Assembly (NCBI GenBank): GCA_963793295.1
Contig: CAWBZX010000024.1
Location: 202,503 to 266,502 of the forward strand
Direction of reading: 5' to 3'
DNA: 64,000 bases
From: JAHDHW01 sp963793295
GTDB lineage: Bacteria; Bacteroidota; Bacteroidia; Chitinophagales; Saprospiraceae
Shown: piece by piece, positions 45,207 to 54,049 of the stretch
Position numbering within the stretch: position 1 is the stretch's first letter
Layout of the letters: each line of letters starts with the position of its first letter
Program-made: the position numbers and the translations under genes
Notes under the pieces: model-generated
The model's input: only the letters and a program-made list of their open reading frames with translations
What the model was told of the DNA's origin: nothing
Databases searched by the model: none

Positions 45207-45451
45207 GATAATAATTTGTTTGTTTAAATGATTGTATTTGTTTATTAATTTGGGATTTAAGATTTGGTCTTTGACCAATTCCAGGTATTAATGGGAATTG
45301 TTTAAAATTTATTGAAAGTTGAAATCGGAGATTAAAAATGCAAAAATCCGAATAATTTTCTGAAATTAAGCGAAAATGATGAAAAAACTCTTAGTTGATC
45401 GACAATCTTGGCTATGTATTCGATAATTGCAGCTTAGTTTAGGTTAAAACG

Positions 45452-48400
45452 TCAACCATTAATTTCCAACTCACTAAAACCGCTGGCTTTCTTTTTGACC
45501 ACAATTTGGGTTGAGATACGTTCTTTTAAAGCTGCAACATGAGAAATTATACCGATTGTTTTTCCTTTTGATTGAAGGTTTTCAAGGGTCGAAATCGCCA
45601 GATCCAACGTAGTTTCATCTAACGAACCAAATCCTTCGTCAATAAAAAGCGAGTTAATGGTTGTGTTGCGTCCCGCCAAATCTGATAGTCCTAACGCAAG
45701 TGCTAAACTTACTAAAAAGCTCTCTCCTCCGGAGAGGGTATTCATCGAACGAATATTATCAGCTTGAAAAGTGTCAACAATGTCAAGAGTGAGATTCTCA
45801 TCGCTTCTTTTATAAATGAAATAACGTCCATTTAGCAACTTTAGGTGTTTATTCGCTAAAATAGCTAATTTCTTTAATGTAAGTCCTTGTGCAAAAACGC
45901 GAAATTTTTTACCATCAGCCATTCCAATGATCTCGTTTAGTTTTGCCCAGCGATTGTATTCTTTGCGTTGGTTTTCAATATTTTTCAAGAGCGCCAGGCT
46001 TTCTTTTTTCAATTGATCGTTATAATTGATTTTTTCACGAATAACTCCTATACCTTGTTGAAGTTGCTGAAAGTTCGTGTCCATTTCAGTTAAAGCCTCT
46101 TCAATAGCTGATTTTGGTGATTCGGTGAGTTTTTTGGCCTTTTCAATTTTTAGTTCAGTTGCAGCATTTTTTGAAGTCTGACGAACTTTGATTTCCTTTT
46201 CTTTCAATACCTCACGCTGTTTTTGAATTACAGAAGCTACATTTTCTGGTAAAACAGCTTTGCGAAGCTGTTCGATATTTTCAAAACCAGCTTTGGGGAT
46301 CGAAGCATTTATCGATCCTTCCAATTCATGGGATTTAGCGATAATTTGTTGCTGTTGCTTTTCCTTTTCAGCAATTGCAGATTTTGTGGTTTTTAATAAA
46401 AGTAATTCTTCATCCCATTGGATTTTCGCGTTTTCAAGATTTGTTTCTACTTCAGAAATATGTTTTTGTAAATGAGTTTTTACAGTTCCCGGATCAAGAT
46501 CCCCGAAAAGCTCTTTTCGTTGGTTTTCAAATTCAGCAAGTAAGTTGGATTTGGCTTCCAGTTCTTGCCTGAAATCTTTGAGCTCTAATTTACGTTTTTC
46601 AATTTGCTCCGTAAGCTGGTGTTTTTCCTGTTTGCTCAATTCAATTGTTCCCTTCAGATCATTTTCCTGTTTGGAATATTCCTCAAATTTCGTTTTCTGG
46701 ACTTCCAGCTGGTGGTAAGTTTTTTTACCGGTTTCTACGTCAAAGGTCAACCCGTAACGCTTTAGTATTTTATTGAGTGTGCCGGTAGATTTTTCAAAGC
46801 TCGTTTTTAATGCAGCAAGTTTTTGACTATTGAGTTTTAAGTTTTCTTCTATTCTGGCAATTTCAAGCTCTTGCCCCTTTGCGGTGTTTTTGAGTTCATG
46901 AGCGACTTTTTCAATTTTCTCAAGCTTAGTATCCAGAGCAATCAAACGTTCTCTTTTTTTACGAAAATCATCTAATTTTTTATCGAAATCTGAAATTTTT
47001 AAATTCAGAAGGCTACGCCGGGTTAATGAAAAATCCGTTTTCGAAAGTTCAGGAGCGATGAGAGAAATCTTGCTTTCGTACTCCAATAATTTATTAAAAT
47101 GGTTTTGTACTTGTCCATTTAGATTTTTCACTTCATTACCCGCTAATGCTTCGATTTGTAATTCCAGGTCCATTTGCCGATTGAGTAAATTCCGATGGGG
47201 TTGGAGCAACGATTTAAACTGTTCATTTACAAAGTCCAGTTCTTTTTTGGCTTGATCAGTAAACGGCTTTAATTTTTTTTTGCGGAATGGATGGGTCTCC
47301 GAAAAGCATAATGGACAAGGTTCCCCTTCCTTAAGAGAAGAGCGATCTTTTTCATAATTGGCGATCATCAGCTGTTGCTCATAAACCTGTTGCTTGAACT
47401 CCAAACGGGATTGCAGATTATCCAATGCCTCCAAAGAAGACATAATTTGCTTGTTGATATTGTGTTCCTCCTGCCTCAGGTTCTCAAGCTGATCTTCATA
47501 GTGAGAAAGCTCCTTCATCAAGGATTGATATTCATCATTCAAGAGCTTCAATTGCTGAAGATTTTTGTTGTGTGTTCCGAGGTTTTCAATTTCTTCCGAA
47601 AGTTTGTTTAATAACTCATTTCTGCTTTGCACAAATTCTTCGGGCGCTTGATCTGAAAACTCTTTTAAAAGCTTTTTGATTTCACAATCGTTGTCATTCA
47701 GTTTTTTATGAGTAACTGACAATTCTTTTTGTGCTTTGGAAAATGCCTTTTCAGCGATCGTTATTTCATGGTTGATCTCTTTTTCGTTTTTATAAATTTC
47801 CCGTAATCCGTCATAATGCAACTTTATCGTTTGCAGATCATCAACTAAATTTTTATAAATTTTGTGATCTTTTAACCACTGAGAAGATTCCTGGTATTTC
47901 CGTTGAAGAGACTGCAGCTTTTCTTCGGTCTCCTTCAGTTTGCTGTCCAGTTGATTTAGATTTTCGGATTGTTTCTGGAACTCATTTTGATCTTTTTGCA
48001 GTGGTTCTCTTTTTTCTTTGATGGCAATATCGAGAGACGTCACTTTATCAAAAAGAGAAGACTTTTCATTTAATTCTTCTTTTGCTTTTTTTAATTCTTT
48101 AGTGAGCAGCTCAAGGCTTGTCTTTTTTGTTTTTTCTGCTTGATCGATCTGTAAGATATTGGATTTCAATTGATTAAGTTCAAAATCGGTTTCGTTTTTG
48201 GTCGTTAATAAATCATCCAGCTTGCTTAGTTTTGTTTGAAAAGGGATTGTTTTTTGATGACGAACCAATCTTTCCAGGTCATTTGCAGCAGCTTTTTTTT
48301 CCTGATCGATTTTTTCGATTTCAGCCTGTAGTTTTAACACCTGAGTTTCAAGAGTTTCGATTTTTTGTATCCAATTGAGTTCAGTTTGTTTTGATTCGAG

Positions 48401-49114
48401 ATCCTTTTTTAAGGTAGTGCTTTCTTTTTGTAAAAGTTTTAAATCTTTGCTTAAAGCCTTCAATTCATCTTCATCCAAAACCCTCAGGCTTTCCAATTGC
48501 TGTCTCAGTTCCTTGAGTTTGGTTTCCTCTTCTTTGTGCCTTTGGAAAGCTGCGATGGATAACTGTGAATAGATTTCTGTTCCGGTTATTCGTTCCAAAA
48601 GGTCACTTCGTTCTTTTTCCCCGGATTTTAAAAACGCGGCAAAATCTCCCTGAGAAAGCATCACGGAACGGCAAAAACGGTCATAATCCAGACCTGTGAT
48701 TTCTTCAACAGATTGGTCAATATCTTTGATTTTTTCAGCAATGATTTCAAAAACGCCCTCTTTCGCATTCCATTTGGCGAGCTCCCGTTTCGGCGTTTGA
48801 AAATTTCCATCTGCCTTTTTTCCTGCACGATGAAGGCTCCATTTTGCAAAATAATTTTGATTGTCCGACTCAAACTCAACTTCTGCAAAGCAATCTGAAG
48901 AACCATAAGACATGACCTCCTTCACTTCTTTGTTGCGATGCACCCTTCCGTATAGAGCCAATGTCACCGCATCCAATATAGTCGTTTTCCCTGCACCCGT
49001 ATCTCCGGTGATCGCAAATAATCCAGTGCTGGCAATAGGCTCTTTCATGAAGTCAATCGAAGTCTCCATCCGCAAGGAATTTAGATTTTTTATGCCGACT
49101 TTGAGGATTTTCAT
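45452..49114 (-). CDS. sbcC: Exonuclease SbcCD subunit C (SMC-like ATPase)
   Basis: The product has 1220 residues. The Walker A motif is GDTGAGKTT (37-45) after 'GLFAIT'. The Q-loop is 'VMLSQGDFAAFLKSGEKERS'. A very long coiled coil runs to the zinc hook Cys-x-x-Cys (CPLC) near residue 600 (EGEPCPLCFSETHP). A second coil leads to the signature 'TLSGGESFLVSLALALGL', and Walker B is 'SLFIDEGFGSLDE'. With SbcD it forms the Mre11-Rad50-like nuclease that opens hairpins and trims protein-blocked DNA ends. The order sbcD-sbcC is usual; the 109-base spacer between them is not, being made of short repeats. Confidence 0.95.
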   Translation of the reverse strand: MKILKVGIKNLNSLRMETSIDFMKEPIASTGLFAITGDTGAGKTTILDAVTLALYGRVHRNKEVKEVMSYGSSDCFAEVEFESDNQNYFAKWSLHRAGKKADGNFQTPKRELAKWNAKEGVFEIIAEKIKDIDQSVEEITGLDYDRFCRSVMLSQGDFAAFLKSGEKERSDLLERITGTEIYSQLSIAAFQRHKEEETKLKELRQQLESLRVLDEDELKALSKDLKLLQKESTTLKKDLESKQTELNWIQKIETLETQVLKLQAEIEKIDQEKKAAANDLERLVRHQKTIPFQTKLSKLDDLLTTKNETDFELNQLKSNILQIDQAEKTKKTSLELLTKELKKAKEELNEKSSLFDKVTSLDIAIKEKREPLQKDQNEFQKQSENLNQLDSKLKETEEKLQSLQRKYQESSQWLKDHKIYKNLVDDLQTIKLHYDGLREIYKNEKEINHEITIAEKAFSKAQKELSVTHKKLNDNDCEIKKLLKEFSDQAPEEFVQSRNELLNKLSEEIENLGTHNKNLQQLKLLNDEYQSLMKELSHYEDQLENLRQEEHNINKQIMSSLEALDNLQSRLEFKQQVYEQQLMIANYEKDRSSLKEGEPCPLCFSETHPFRKKKLKPFTDQAKKELDFVNEQFKSLLQPHRNLLNRQMDLELQIEALAGNEVKNLNGQVQNHFNKLLEYESKISLIAPELSKTDFSLTRRSLLNLKISDFDKKLDDFRKKRERLIALDTKLEKIEKVAHELKNTAKGQELEIARIEENLKLNSQKLAALKTSFEKSTGTLNKILKRYGLTFDVETGKKTYHQLEVQKTKFEEYSKQENDLKGTIELSKQEKHQLTEQIEKRKLELKDFRQELEAKSNLLAEFENQRKELFGDLDPGTVKTHLQKHISEVETNLENAKIQWDEELLLLKTTKSAIAEKEKQQQQIIAKSHELEGSINASIPKAGFENIEQLRKAVLPENVASVIQKQREVLKEKEIKVRQTSKNAATELKIEKAKKLTESPKSAIEEALTEMDTNFQQLQQGIGVIREKINYNDQLKKESLALLKNIENQRKEYNRWAKLNEIIGMADGKKFRVFAQGLTLKKLAILANKHLKLLNGRYFIYKRSDENLTLDIVDTFQADNIRSMNTLSGGESFLVSLALALGLSDLAGRNTTINSLFIDEGFGSLDETTLDLAISTLENLQSKGKTIGIISHVAALKERISTQIVVKKKASGFSELEING

Positions 49115-49142
49115 TTCAATAGTTTGAAGTTTGTTGTTTTGA

Positions 49143-49224
49143 GTTGTCAGGTGTCAGGTGTCAGGTGCGAGTTGTCAGTTGTCAGTTGCGAGAAGACAAT
49201 CTGCACATCTGTACATCCGCGCAT
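49143..49224 (-). repeat. Composite short tandem repeat between sbcD and sbcC
   Basis: Seven heptamers fill 49143-49191 (plus strand: GTTGTCA, GGTGTCA, GGTGTCA, GGTGCGA, GTTGTCA, GTTGTCA, GTTGCGA), forming a higher-order pattern of variants. Octamer-like units (CTGCACAT, CTGTACAT, CCGCGCAT) fill 49201-49224, next to the sbcD stop. So on the coding strand the order is sbcD stop, octamers, heptamers, 28 bases, sbcC start. Confidence 0.85.
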
Positions 49225-50444
49225 CATTCATCCTTTTCTTCGCTCATCCAATTTTCGAGTTCATTAAATGTTGCCAGCAATTCTTCCATTTCATCGGGCG
49301 GGCTTCCGAAGCTCTCACATTTTTTCTTAAAAACATCAATGGGATCAAGATCATTAAGACTAAGCTGTTCCGTTTGATTATCAAGGCTAAAAAGTTGTCG
49401 GTTTGTCCGAATTTTCAACAATTCCAAATTCATATCTTTGACATAATCGTTCAACAGATTATCCAGATTTGGAATCAGTTTTTCCGTTTCGATGATGACT
49501 TCAACCCAGGCTGGTAATTCCGTTTTAGAAAATTGAATAGCCAGTTTGTCCAATTTTTTCTGAACTGCTTCGTAGCTTCCTTTTACCGTAACTAATTCCC
49601 GGAATAGAGGAATCGGAACGACTTCGATTTTTCCGATTTTCCGATTTTTAAATTCAATTAAACTCACTGATTTTTTATCCTGAATTTCACTGAAACTTAA
49701 TGGAATGATGGAACCTGAATAACGAATATGCTTCATTCCTCCAACGATCTGAGCGCGATGCAAATGGCCCAAAGCTACATAATCAAACAAATCCGGAAAT
49801 TGCTCTGCTTCAATATTTTCCATGTTTCCGATGTAAATATTGTCTTGCTTATCTGAGGATAAAGCCCCTTTCGCGTAAAGGTGACCTGTTGTAATTATTG
49901 GAACGTCCAAACTTTTGTATTTCGTGGCAATTTCCGCACTATGCGCATAGTGTTGATAGATACCTTCTTTGATTCGGGTTATCCGCTCCGTAGAGGATTC
50001 TCCGGAAAAACTGGTTCTTAAATCCCGGTCTCTCAGGAAAGGCACGGCAGCAATTACCGCTTCAATTTCATTATTTGGATTTTTTAAAATAACGATTTCG
50101 TCCTCCAGGTCTGATGTCGCAGCTCCAACCACATGCACATTAAGGGCTTCCAGCAAATCTTTTGGCGCATTGAGCATGGCAGGGGAGTCGTGGTTGCCGC
50201 CTGTGATGATGGCGTGCCGACAGTTGGTATTTTGTAGTTTGGTTAAGAACCGGTAATACAATCTCCGCGCATAGTTGGGTGGATTGCCAATATCGAAGAT
50301 ATCTCCAGCGATGATTAAAACCTCAATTTTTTCTTTTGTGATTAAATCCAGCAGCCAGTCCAGCGCTAGCTGGTGTTCCAGTTCCCGATCATAAAAAAGG
50401 AACTTTTGACCCAAATGCCAGTCTGCTGTATGGAGAATTTTCAT
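49224..50444 (-). CDS. sbcD: Exonuclease SbcCD subunit D (Mre11-like)
   Basis: The product has 406 residues. The metallophosphoesterase motifs are all present: Asp8/His10 (TADWHLG), Asp48 (AGDIFD), Asn84/His85 (GGNHDS), 'TTGHLYAKG' and 'ALGHLHRAQ'. A C-terminal capping region follows (about 280-400). It supplies the nuclease active site to SbcC, encoded next. Confidence 0.95.
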   Translation of the reverse strand: MKILHTADWHLGQKFLFYDRELEHQLALDWLLDLITKEKIEVLIIAGDIFDIGNPPNYARRLYYRFLTKLQNTNCRHAIITGGNHDSPAMLNAPKDLLEALNVHVVGAATSDLEDEIVILKNPNNEIEAVIAAVPFLRDRDLRTSFSGESSTERITRIKEGIYQHYAHSAEIATKYKSLDVPIITTGHLYAKGALSSDKQDNIYIGNMENIEAEQFPDLFDYVALGHLHRAQIVGGMKHIRYSGSIIPLSFSEIQDKKSVSLIEFKNRKIGKIEVVPIPLFRELVTVKGSYEAVQKKLDKLAIQFSKTELPAWVEVIIETEKLIPNLDNLLNDYVKDMNLELLKIRTNRQLFSLDNQTEQLSLNDLDPIDVFKKKCESFGSPPDEMEELLATFNELENWMSEEKDE

Positions 50445-50502
50445 TGTCGAAATTTACATCAAATAGTTTAAATAGTGTAATTTTTTTGCGTTCTTTTTTA
50501 GG

Positions 50503-51465
50503 TTAAGAATTTACAAATTCCAATGCACGATATTCGGACCAGGCAAATGATTTTCCAAAGTAACTGAAACCTACATGTCCACCACGCTTTGGCGCTTCCA
50601 AAAAAACATTTTCATGTTTTTCACAAAGCTCGAAAGGAAAAGATTCAGGACTTAGGATCGGATCGTTTTTGGCATTTACCAGTAGGGTAGGGATGTTGAT
50701 TTCTTCCATGAAGTTTTGGGGTGAACCTTCATAATAAAAATCTTCCGCATCTTTGTAGCCATTAAGAGGAGCAGTGAAATAATCATCAAAATCCTGCCAA
50801 CGCTTAATTTTATCAAAATTGTCCATATTGATGAGATGAGGATATTGCTGCGCCTTGATTTCCATTTTGGCTTTCAACATTTTTAAAAAGCGGGTTTTAT
50901 AAAATTTGGCTTCTGGAAAATTGAGTAAATTAGCACTTCCTTTCAAATCTATGGGTGATGAAAATGCAAGGGCTTTGTAAAGCTGTGGAGGGATTTTTTT
51001 TCCATGGACACCCAAATATTTCAGAATGATGTTTCCGCCCATGCTAAAACCAATCAAGACTATTTTTTCATAATTTTTTTTAGAAATAATGTGTTCAATG
51101 ACTTCTTTGATGTCACCAATTTCGCCATGATTGTAAAGGCGTGGTTTGAGGTTCATTTCACCACTGCAACTTCTGCAATTCCAGGCGACAACATCCCAGC
51201 TTTGTCGCGCAAATATTTTTGCCATGCCTTTCATATAATGCCTTTGGGAGTTGCCTTCCAATCCATGAGACAAAAAAACAAGATTATTGCTCCCTTTGTC
51301 GATCCAATCCAAATCTACAAAATCACCATCTGAAAGCGTGAAACGTTCGCGTTCATAATCAATGCCTTTTACTTTTCGAAGGATGGCTGGCATTATAGTC
51401 TGCAGATGACCGTTATACTGATAGAAAGGAGGCCCTTTGTATTTAGATTTTTGAATAATAGGCAT
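50503..51465 (-). CDS. YheT-family alpha/beta hydrolase
   Basis: The product has 320 residues. The catalytic triad is Ser141 in GFSMGG, Asp268 in NAKNDPILS and His297 in GGHVGF. The N-terminal 'GHLQTIMPAILR' and 'DGDFVDLDWI' and the oxyanion-side 'SHGLEGNSQRHYMKGMA' are marks of the YheT/ABHD1 family. It has no signal peptide. The substrate is unknown (lipids or esters in related proteins). It starts 158 bases left of the diverging GH19-type gene. Confidence 0.88.
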   Translation of the reverse strand: MPIIQKSKYKGPPFYQYNGHLQTIMPAILRKVKGIDYERERFTLSDGDFVDLDWIDKGSNNLVFLSHGLEGNSQRHYMKGMAKIFARQSWDVVAWNCRSCSGEMNLKPRLYNHGEIGDIKEVIEHIISKKNYEKIVLIGFSMGGNIILKYLGVHGKKIPPQLYKALAFSSPIDLKGSANLLNFPEAKFYKTRFLKMLKAKMEIKAQQYPHLINMDNFDKIKRWQDFDDYFTAPLNGYKDAEDFYYEGSPQNFMEEINIPTLLVNAKNDPILSPESFPFELCEKHENVFLEAPKRGGHVGFSYFGKSFAWSEYRALEFVNS

Positions 51466-51622
51466 TATAAAAATTTTGTCAAAAGTAATAATTCCTTTTA
51501 TAACCGATTGAGCAATGCTTAAAGTTTAATACGCTCAACCGCCTTGAAAAAAGCATATCTCAAATCAAATTTTTTCCTTATATTTATAAAATTCAATTAG
51601 ACAATTAAAAAAAGAGGACTAT

Positions 51623-52261
51623 ATGGTTTCTACAGAACAAATGAAAGCTATCATTCCCGATATGAATTGGAGGAAAGCACAGACTTATATGCCGCACATT
51701 AATACCGTTTTACCTAATTATGGCATCGACACTAACCTTCGTAAGGCACACTTTCTTGCGCAACTCTCCCATGAAAGTGGTGGTCTCCACTACTCTGAGG
51801 AAAATTTAAACTACTCCGCTAAAGCATTGAGAATTACTTTTAAAAAGTATTTTGAATCTATGGAAGTCGCTAAAGAATATGAACGACAACCTGAAAAAAT
51901 TGCCAACAGGGTGTATGCCAATAGAATGGGCAATGGTGATGAAGCAAGTGGCGATGGTTGGAAATACCGCGGACGTGGCCTGATACAACTTACCGGTAAA
52001 GAAAATTATCAGAAATTTGGTCAGGAGAATGGCGTTGATTGTGTCAACAATCCAGACTTGATTCTCGATCCGGAGTGGGCGCTTACCTCTGCCTGCTGGT
52101 ACTGGAAAAAACGCAATATCAATAAGTATGCTGATGCAGACGACATTCATATGGTCACCAAGCGAGTAAATGGTGGTACTAAAGGTCTTCTTCATCGCCA
52201 GCATTATCTGGAGTCATTCAAACGACTTTTTAAATTGATGGAGGCTGACGCTAAAGTTTAG
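51623..52261 (+). CDS. GH19-type lysozyme/chitinase-like enzyme
   Basis: The product has 212 residues, with no signal peptide. A good ribosome site (AGAGGA, 51613-51618) precedes the ATG. Family GH19 motifs are 'KAHFLAQLSHESGGL' with the general acid Glu51, Glu60 in SEENLNYSA, 'ANRVYANRMGNGD', 'YRGRGLIQLTGKENY' and 'NPDLILDPEWALTSACWYW'. Size and form match the single-domain phage endolysin or toxin-type GH19 enzymes rather than secreted chitinases. How it leaves the cell is not shown; no holin or phage gene is nearby. Cleaves peptidoglycan or chitin by family knowledge. Confidence 0.85.
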   Translation: MVSTEQMKAIIPDMNWRKAQTYMPHINTVLPNYGIDTNLRKAHFLAQLSHESGGLHYSEENLNYSAKALRITFKKYFESMEVAKEYERQPEKIANRVYANRMGNGDEASGDGWKYRGRGLIQLTGKENYQKFGQENGVDCVNNPDLILDPEWALTSACWYWKKRNINKYADADDIHMVTKRVNGGTKGLLHRQHYLESFKRLFKLMEADAKV

Positions 52262-52283
52262 AATTTATTTGTCATTTCAATCC

Positions 52284-52337
52284 TATCTTTGTCTTGTACT
52301 AAAAACGGAGGCAAATTCTTTTGGCGATTCGCCAAAA
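52284..52337 (+). promoter_or_regulatory. Possible promoter and hairpin in the dihydroorotase leader
   Basis: TATCTTTG (52284-52291) matches the -7 box exactly, about 150 bases before the dihydroorotase start. The leader then has a perfect hairpin TTTTGGCG-ATT-CGCCAAAA (52319-52337). The hairpin could instead terminate the GH19 gene, though the T-run after it is short. Confidence 0.35.
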
Positions 52338-52440
52338 TTTATACGGGAATATATTAGCCATGTCTTTCTTAGAATAGTAATTCCATTGAAATTAAAAACT
52401 CTTTAGAGGTTTTATTAAATTCGCCGACAAATAATTTACT

Positions 52441-53796
52441 ATGAAAAGCATCATCATTAAAAACACTCAAATCGTCAATCGTGGGAAAATCATTAACGGC
52501 GATATTTTAATAAAAAATGGAGTTATTGAAAAAATTGCTCCAACGATCACCGCTTCCGCTGACATTGAAATAAACGCCGAAGGCAAATATGTTCTTCCGG
52601 GAATTATCGACGATCAGGTTCATTTTCGGGAGCCGGGATTGAGCCACAAAGCGGATTTGTACACCGAGCCCAGAGCGGCAGTTGCGGGAGGAGTGACCTC
52701 ATTTATGGAGATGCCTAACACCAAACCTCCGGCGCTTACGCAAGAACTTTTACAAGACAAATATGACATTGCGGCGCAAAAATCCTTGGCGAATTATTCC
52801 TTTTTTATGGGCGCTTCGAATGATAATTTGGAGGAGGTTTTAAAAACAAATCCCCGCAATGTTTGTGGCATTAAAGCCTTTATGGGCTCAAGTACCGGAA
52901 ATATGTTGGTTGATGATCCGGTGACGTTAGAGATGCTGTTTTCAAAAGTACCGATGTTGATTGCGACGCATTGTGAAGATGAGGAAACGATCAGAAAGAA
53001 TACCGCTGAATATGTGGAGCGATTTGGTGAAAATATCCCTGTAAAATATCATCCAGATATACGTTCTGCGGAAGGTTGTTTGATCTCTTCCTCTCTGGCT
53101 GTTGATCTAGCCAAAAAGCACAATACTCGCCTGCATATTTTACATATCTCCACGGCAGATGAGTTGTCCCTTTTTAGAAATGATATTCCATTAAAAGAAA
53201 AAAGAATAACCTCCGAAGTATGCGTTCATCACTTATATTTTGACAGCGATGATTATGAAAAGCTGGGAACACAAATCAAATGCAATCCGGCCATAAAAAG
53301 CCCGAAACATCAGCAAGCTTTGTTTCCTGCGCTTCTGGATAATCGCCTCGACATCATCGCTACCGATCATGCTCCGCATACCTGGGAGGAAAAACAGCAA
53401 AATTACCTGAAAGCGCCATCCGGCGTTCCATTGATCCAACACACTTTAAACGTGATGCTTGAATTTTATCAGGCTGGCAAAATATCACTCGAGCGCATCG
53501 TGGAAAAGATGTGTCATGCTCCTGCCGATTGTTTTAATATTGAAAAACGGGGTTACCTCGATGAAGGCAACTGGGCGGATCTTTCGATCGTCGATCTCGA
53601 CAAAAAATGGACGGTTGAAAAAGACAATCTTTATTACAAATGCAACTGGTCGCCTTTCGAGGGGCACACTTTCAAAGGTCAGGTTGAAACCACCATTGTC
53701 AGCGGCCACTTGGCTTACCAAAACGGGCAGTTTTTTGAAGATAAGAAGGGGGAGCGCTTGGACGTTTTTGGTTTAGCTTTACCGTTTAATCATTAA
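52441..53796 (+). CDS. pyrC: Dihydroorotase
   Basis: The product has 451 residues. It is a TIM-barrel amidohydrolase with the carbamylated Lys145 (GIKAFMGSS), metal ligands His177 (ATHCED) and His235 (HILHIS), and Asp309 in ATDHAPH. The first strand has 'DDQVHFREPGLSHKA', so the usual HxH of metalloenzymes reads Gln59-x-His61; I recall this from other Bacteroidota dihydroorotases. The enzyme closes the ring of carbamoyl-aspartate in pyrimidine synthesis. It is monocistronic. An allantoinase-like activity is the alternative, less likely given the sequence class. Confidence 0.85.
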   Translation: MKSIIIKNTQIVNRGKIINGDILIKNGVIEKIAPTITASADIEINAEGKYVLPGIIDDQVHFREPGLSHKADLYTEPRAAVAGGVTSFMEMPNTKPPALTQELLQDKYDIAAQKSLANYSFFMGASNDNLEEVLKTNPRNVCGIKAFMGSSTGNMLVDDPVTLEMLFSKVPMLIATHCEDEETIRKNTAEYVERFGENIPVKYHPDIRSAEGCLISSSLAVDLAKKHNTRLHILHISTADELSLFRNDIPLKEKRITSEVCVHHLYFDSDDYEKLGTQIKCNPAIKSPKHQQALFPALLDNRLDIIATDHAPHTWEEKQQNYLKAPSGVPLIQHTLNVMLEFYQAGKISLERIVEKMCHAPADCFNIEKRGYLDEGNWADLSIVDLDKKWTVEKDNLYYKCNWSPFEGHTFKGQVETTIVSGHLAYQNGQFFEDKKGERLDVFGLALPFNH

Positions 53797-54049
53797 TAAT
53801 GGTCCTTGGTTAAGTCAATCGTGTCATTTATCAAAAGATTTGTAATTTAACAAATTGTAGCCTTAAATTGGTAATACTATTGTTTTTAACTAATTTAGAG
53901 CAATCAAAGGAATTGTTTCAAGTCAAAGCCATTTCCATTCTAACCCTTACTTTTCTACAAAAACGGAATTTTTAAATTTTCTTCCCAAAACCGCTGTTCA
54001 ATATTACTTTTTAACCAAGTGAATGCTCATTCGCCTAAACCCCTTAGCT

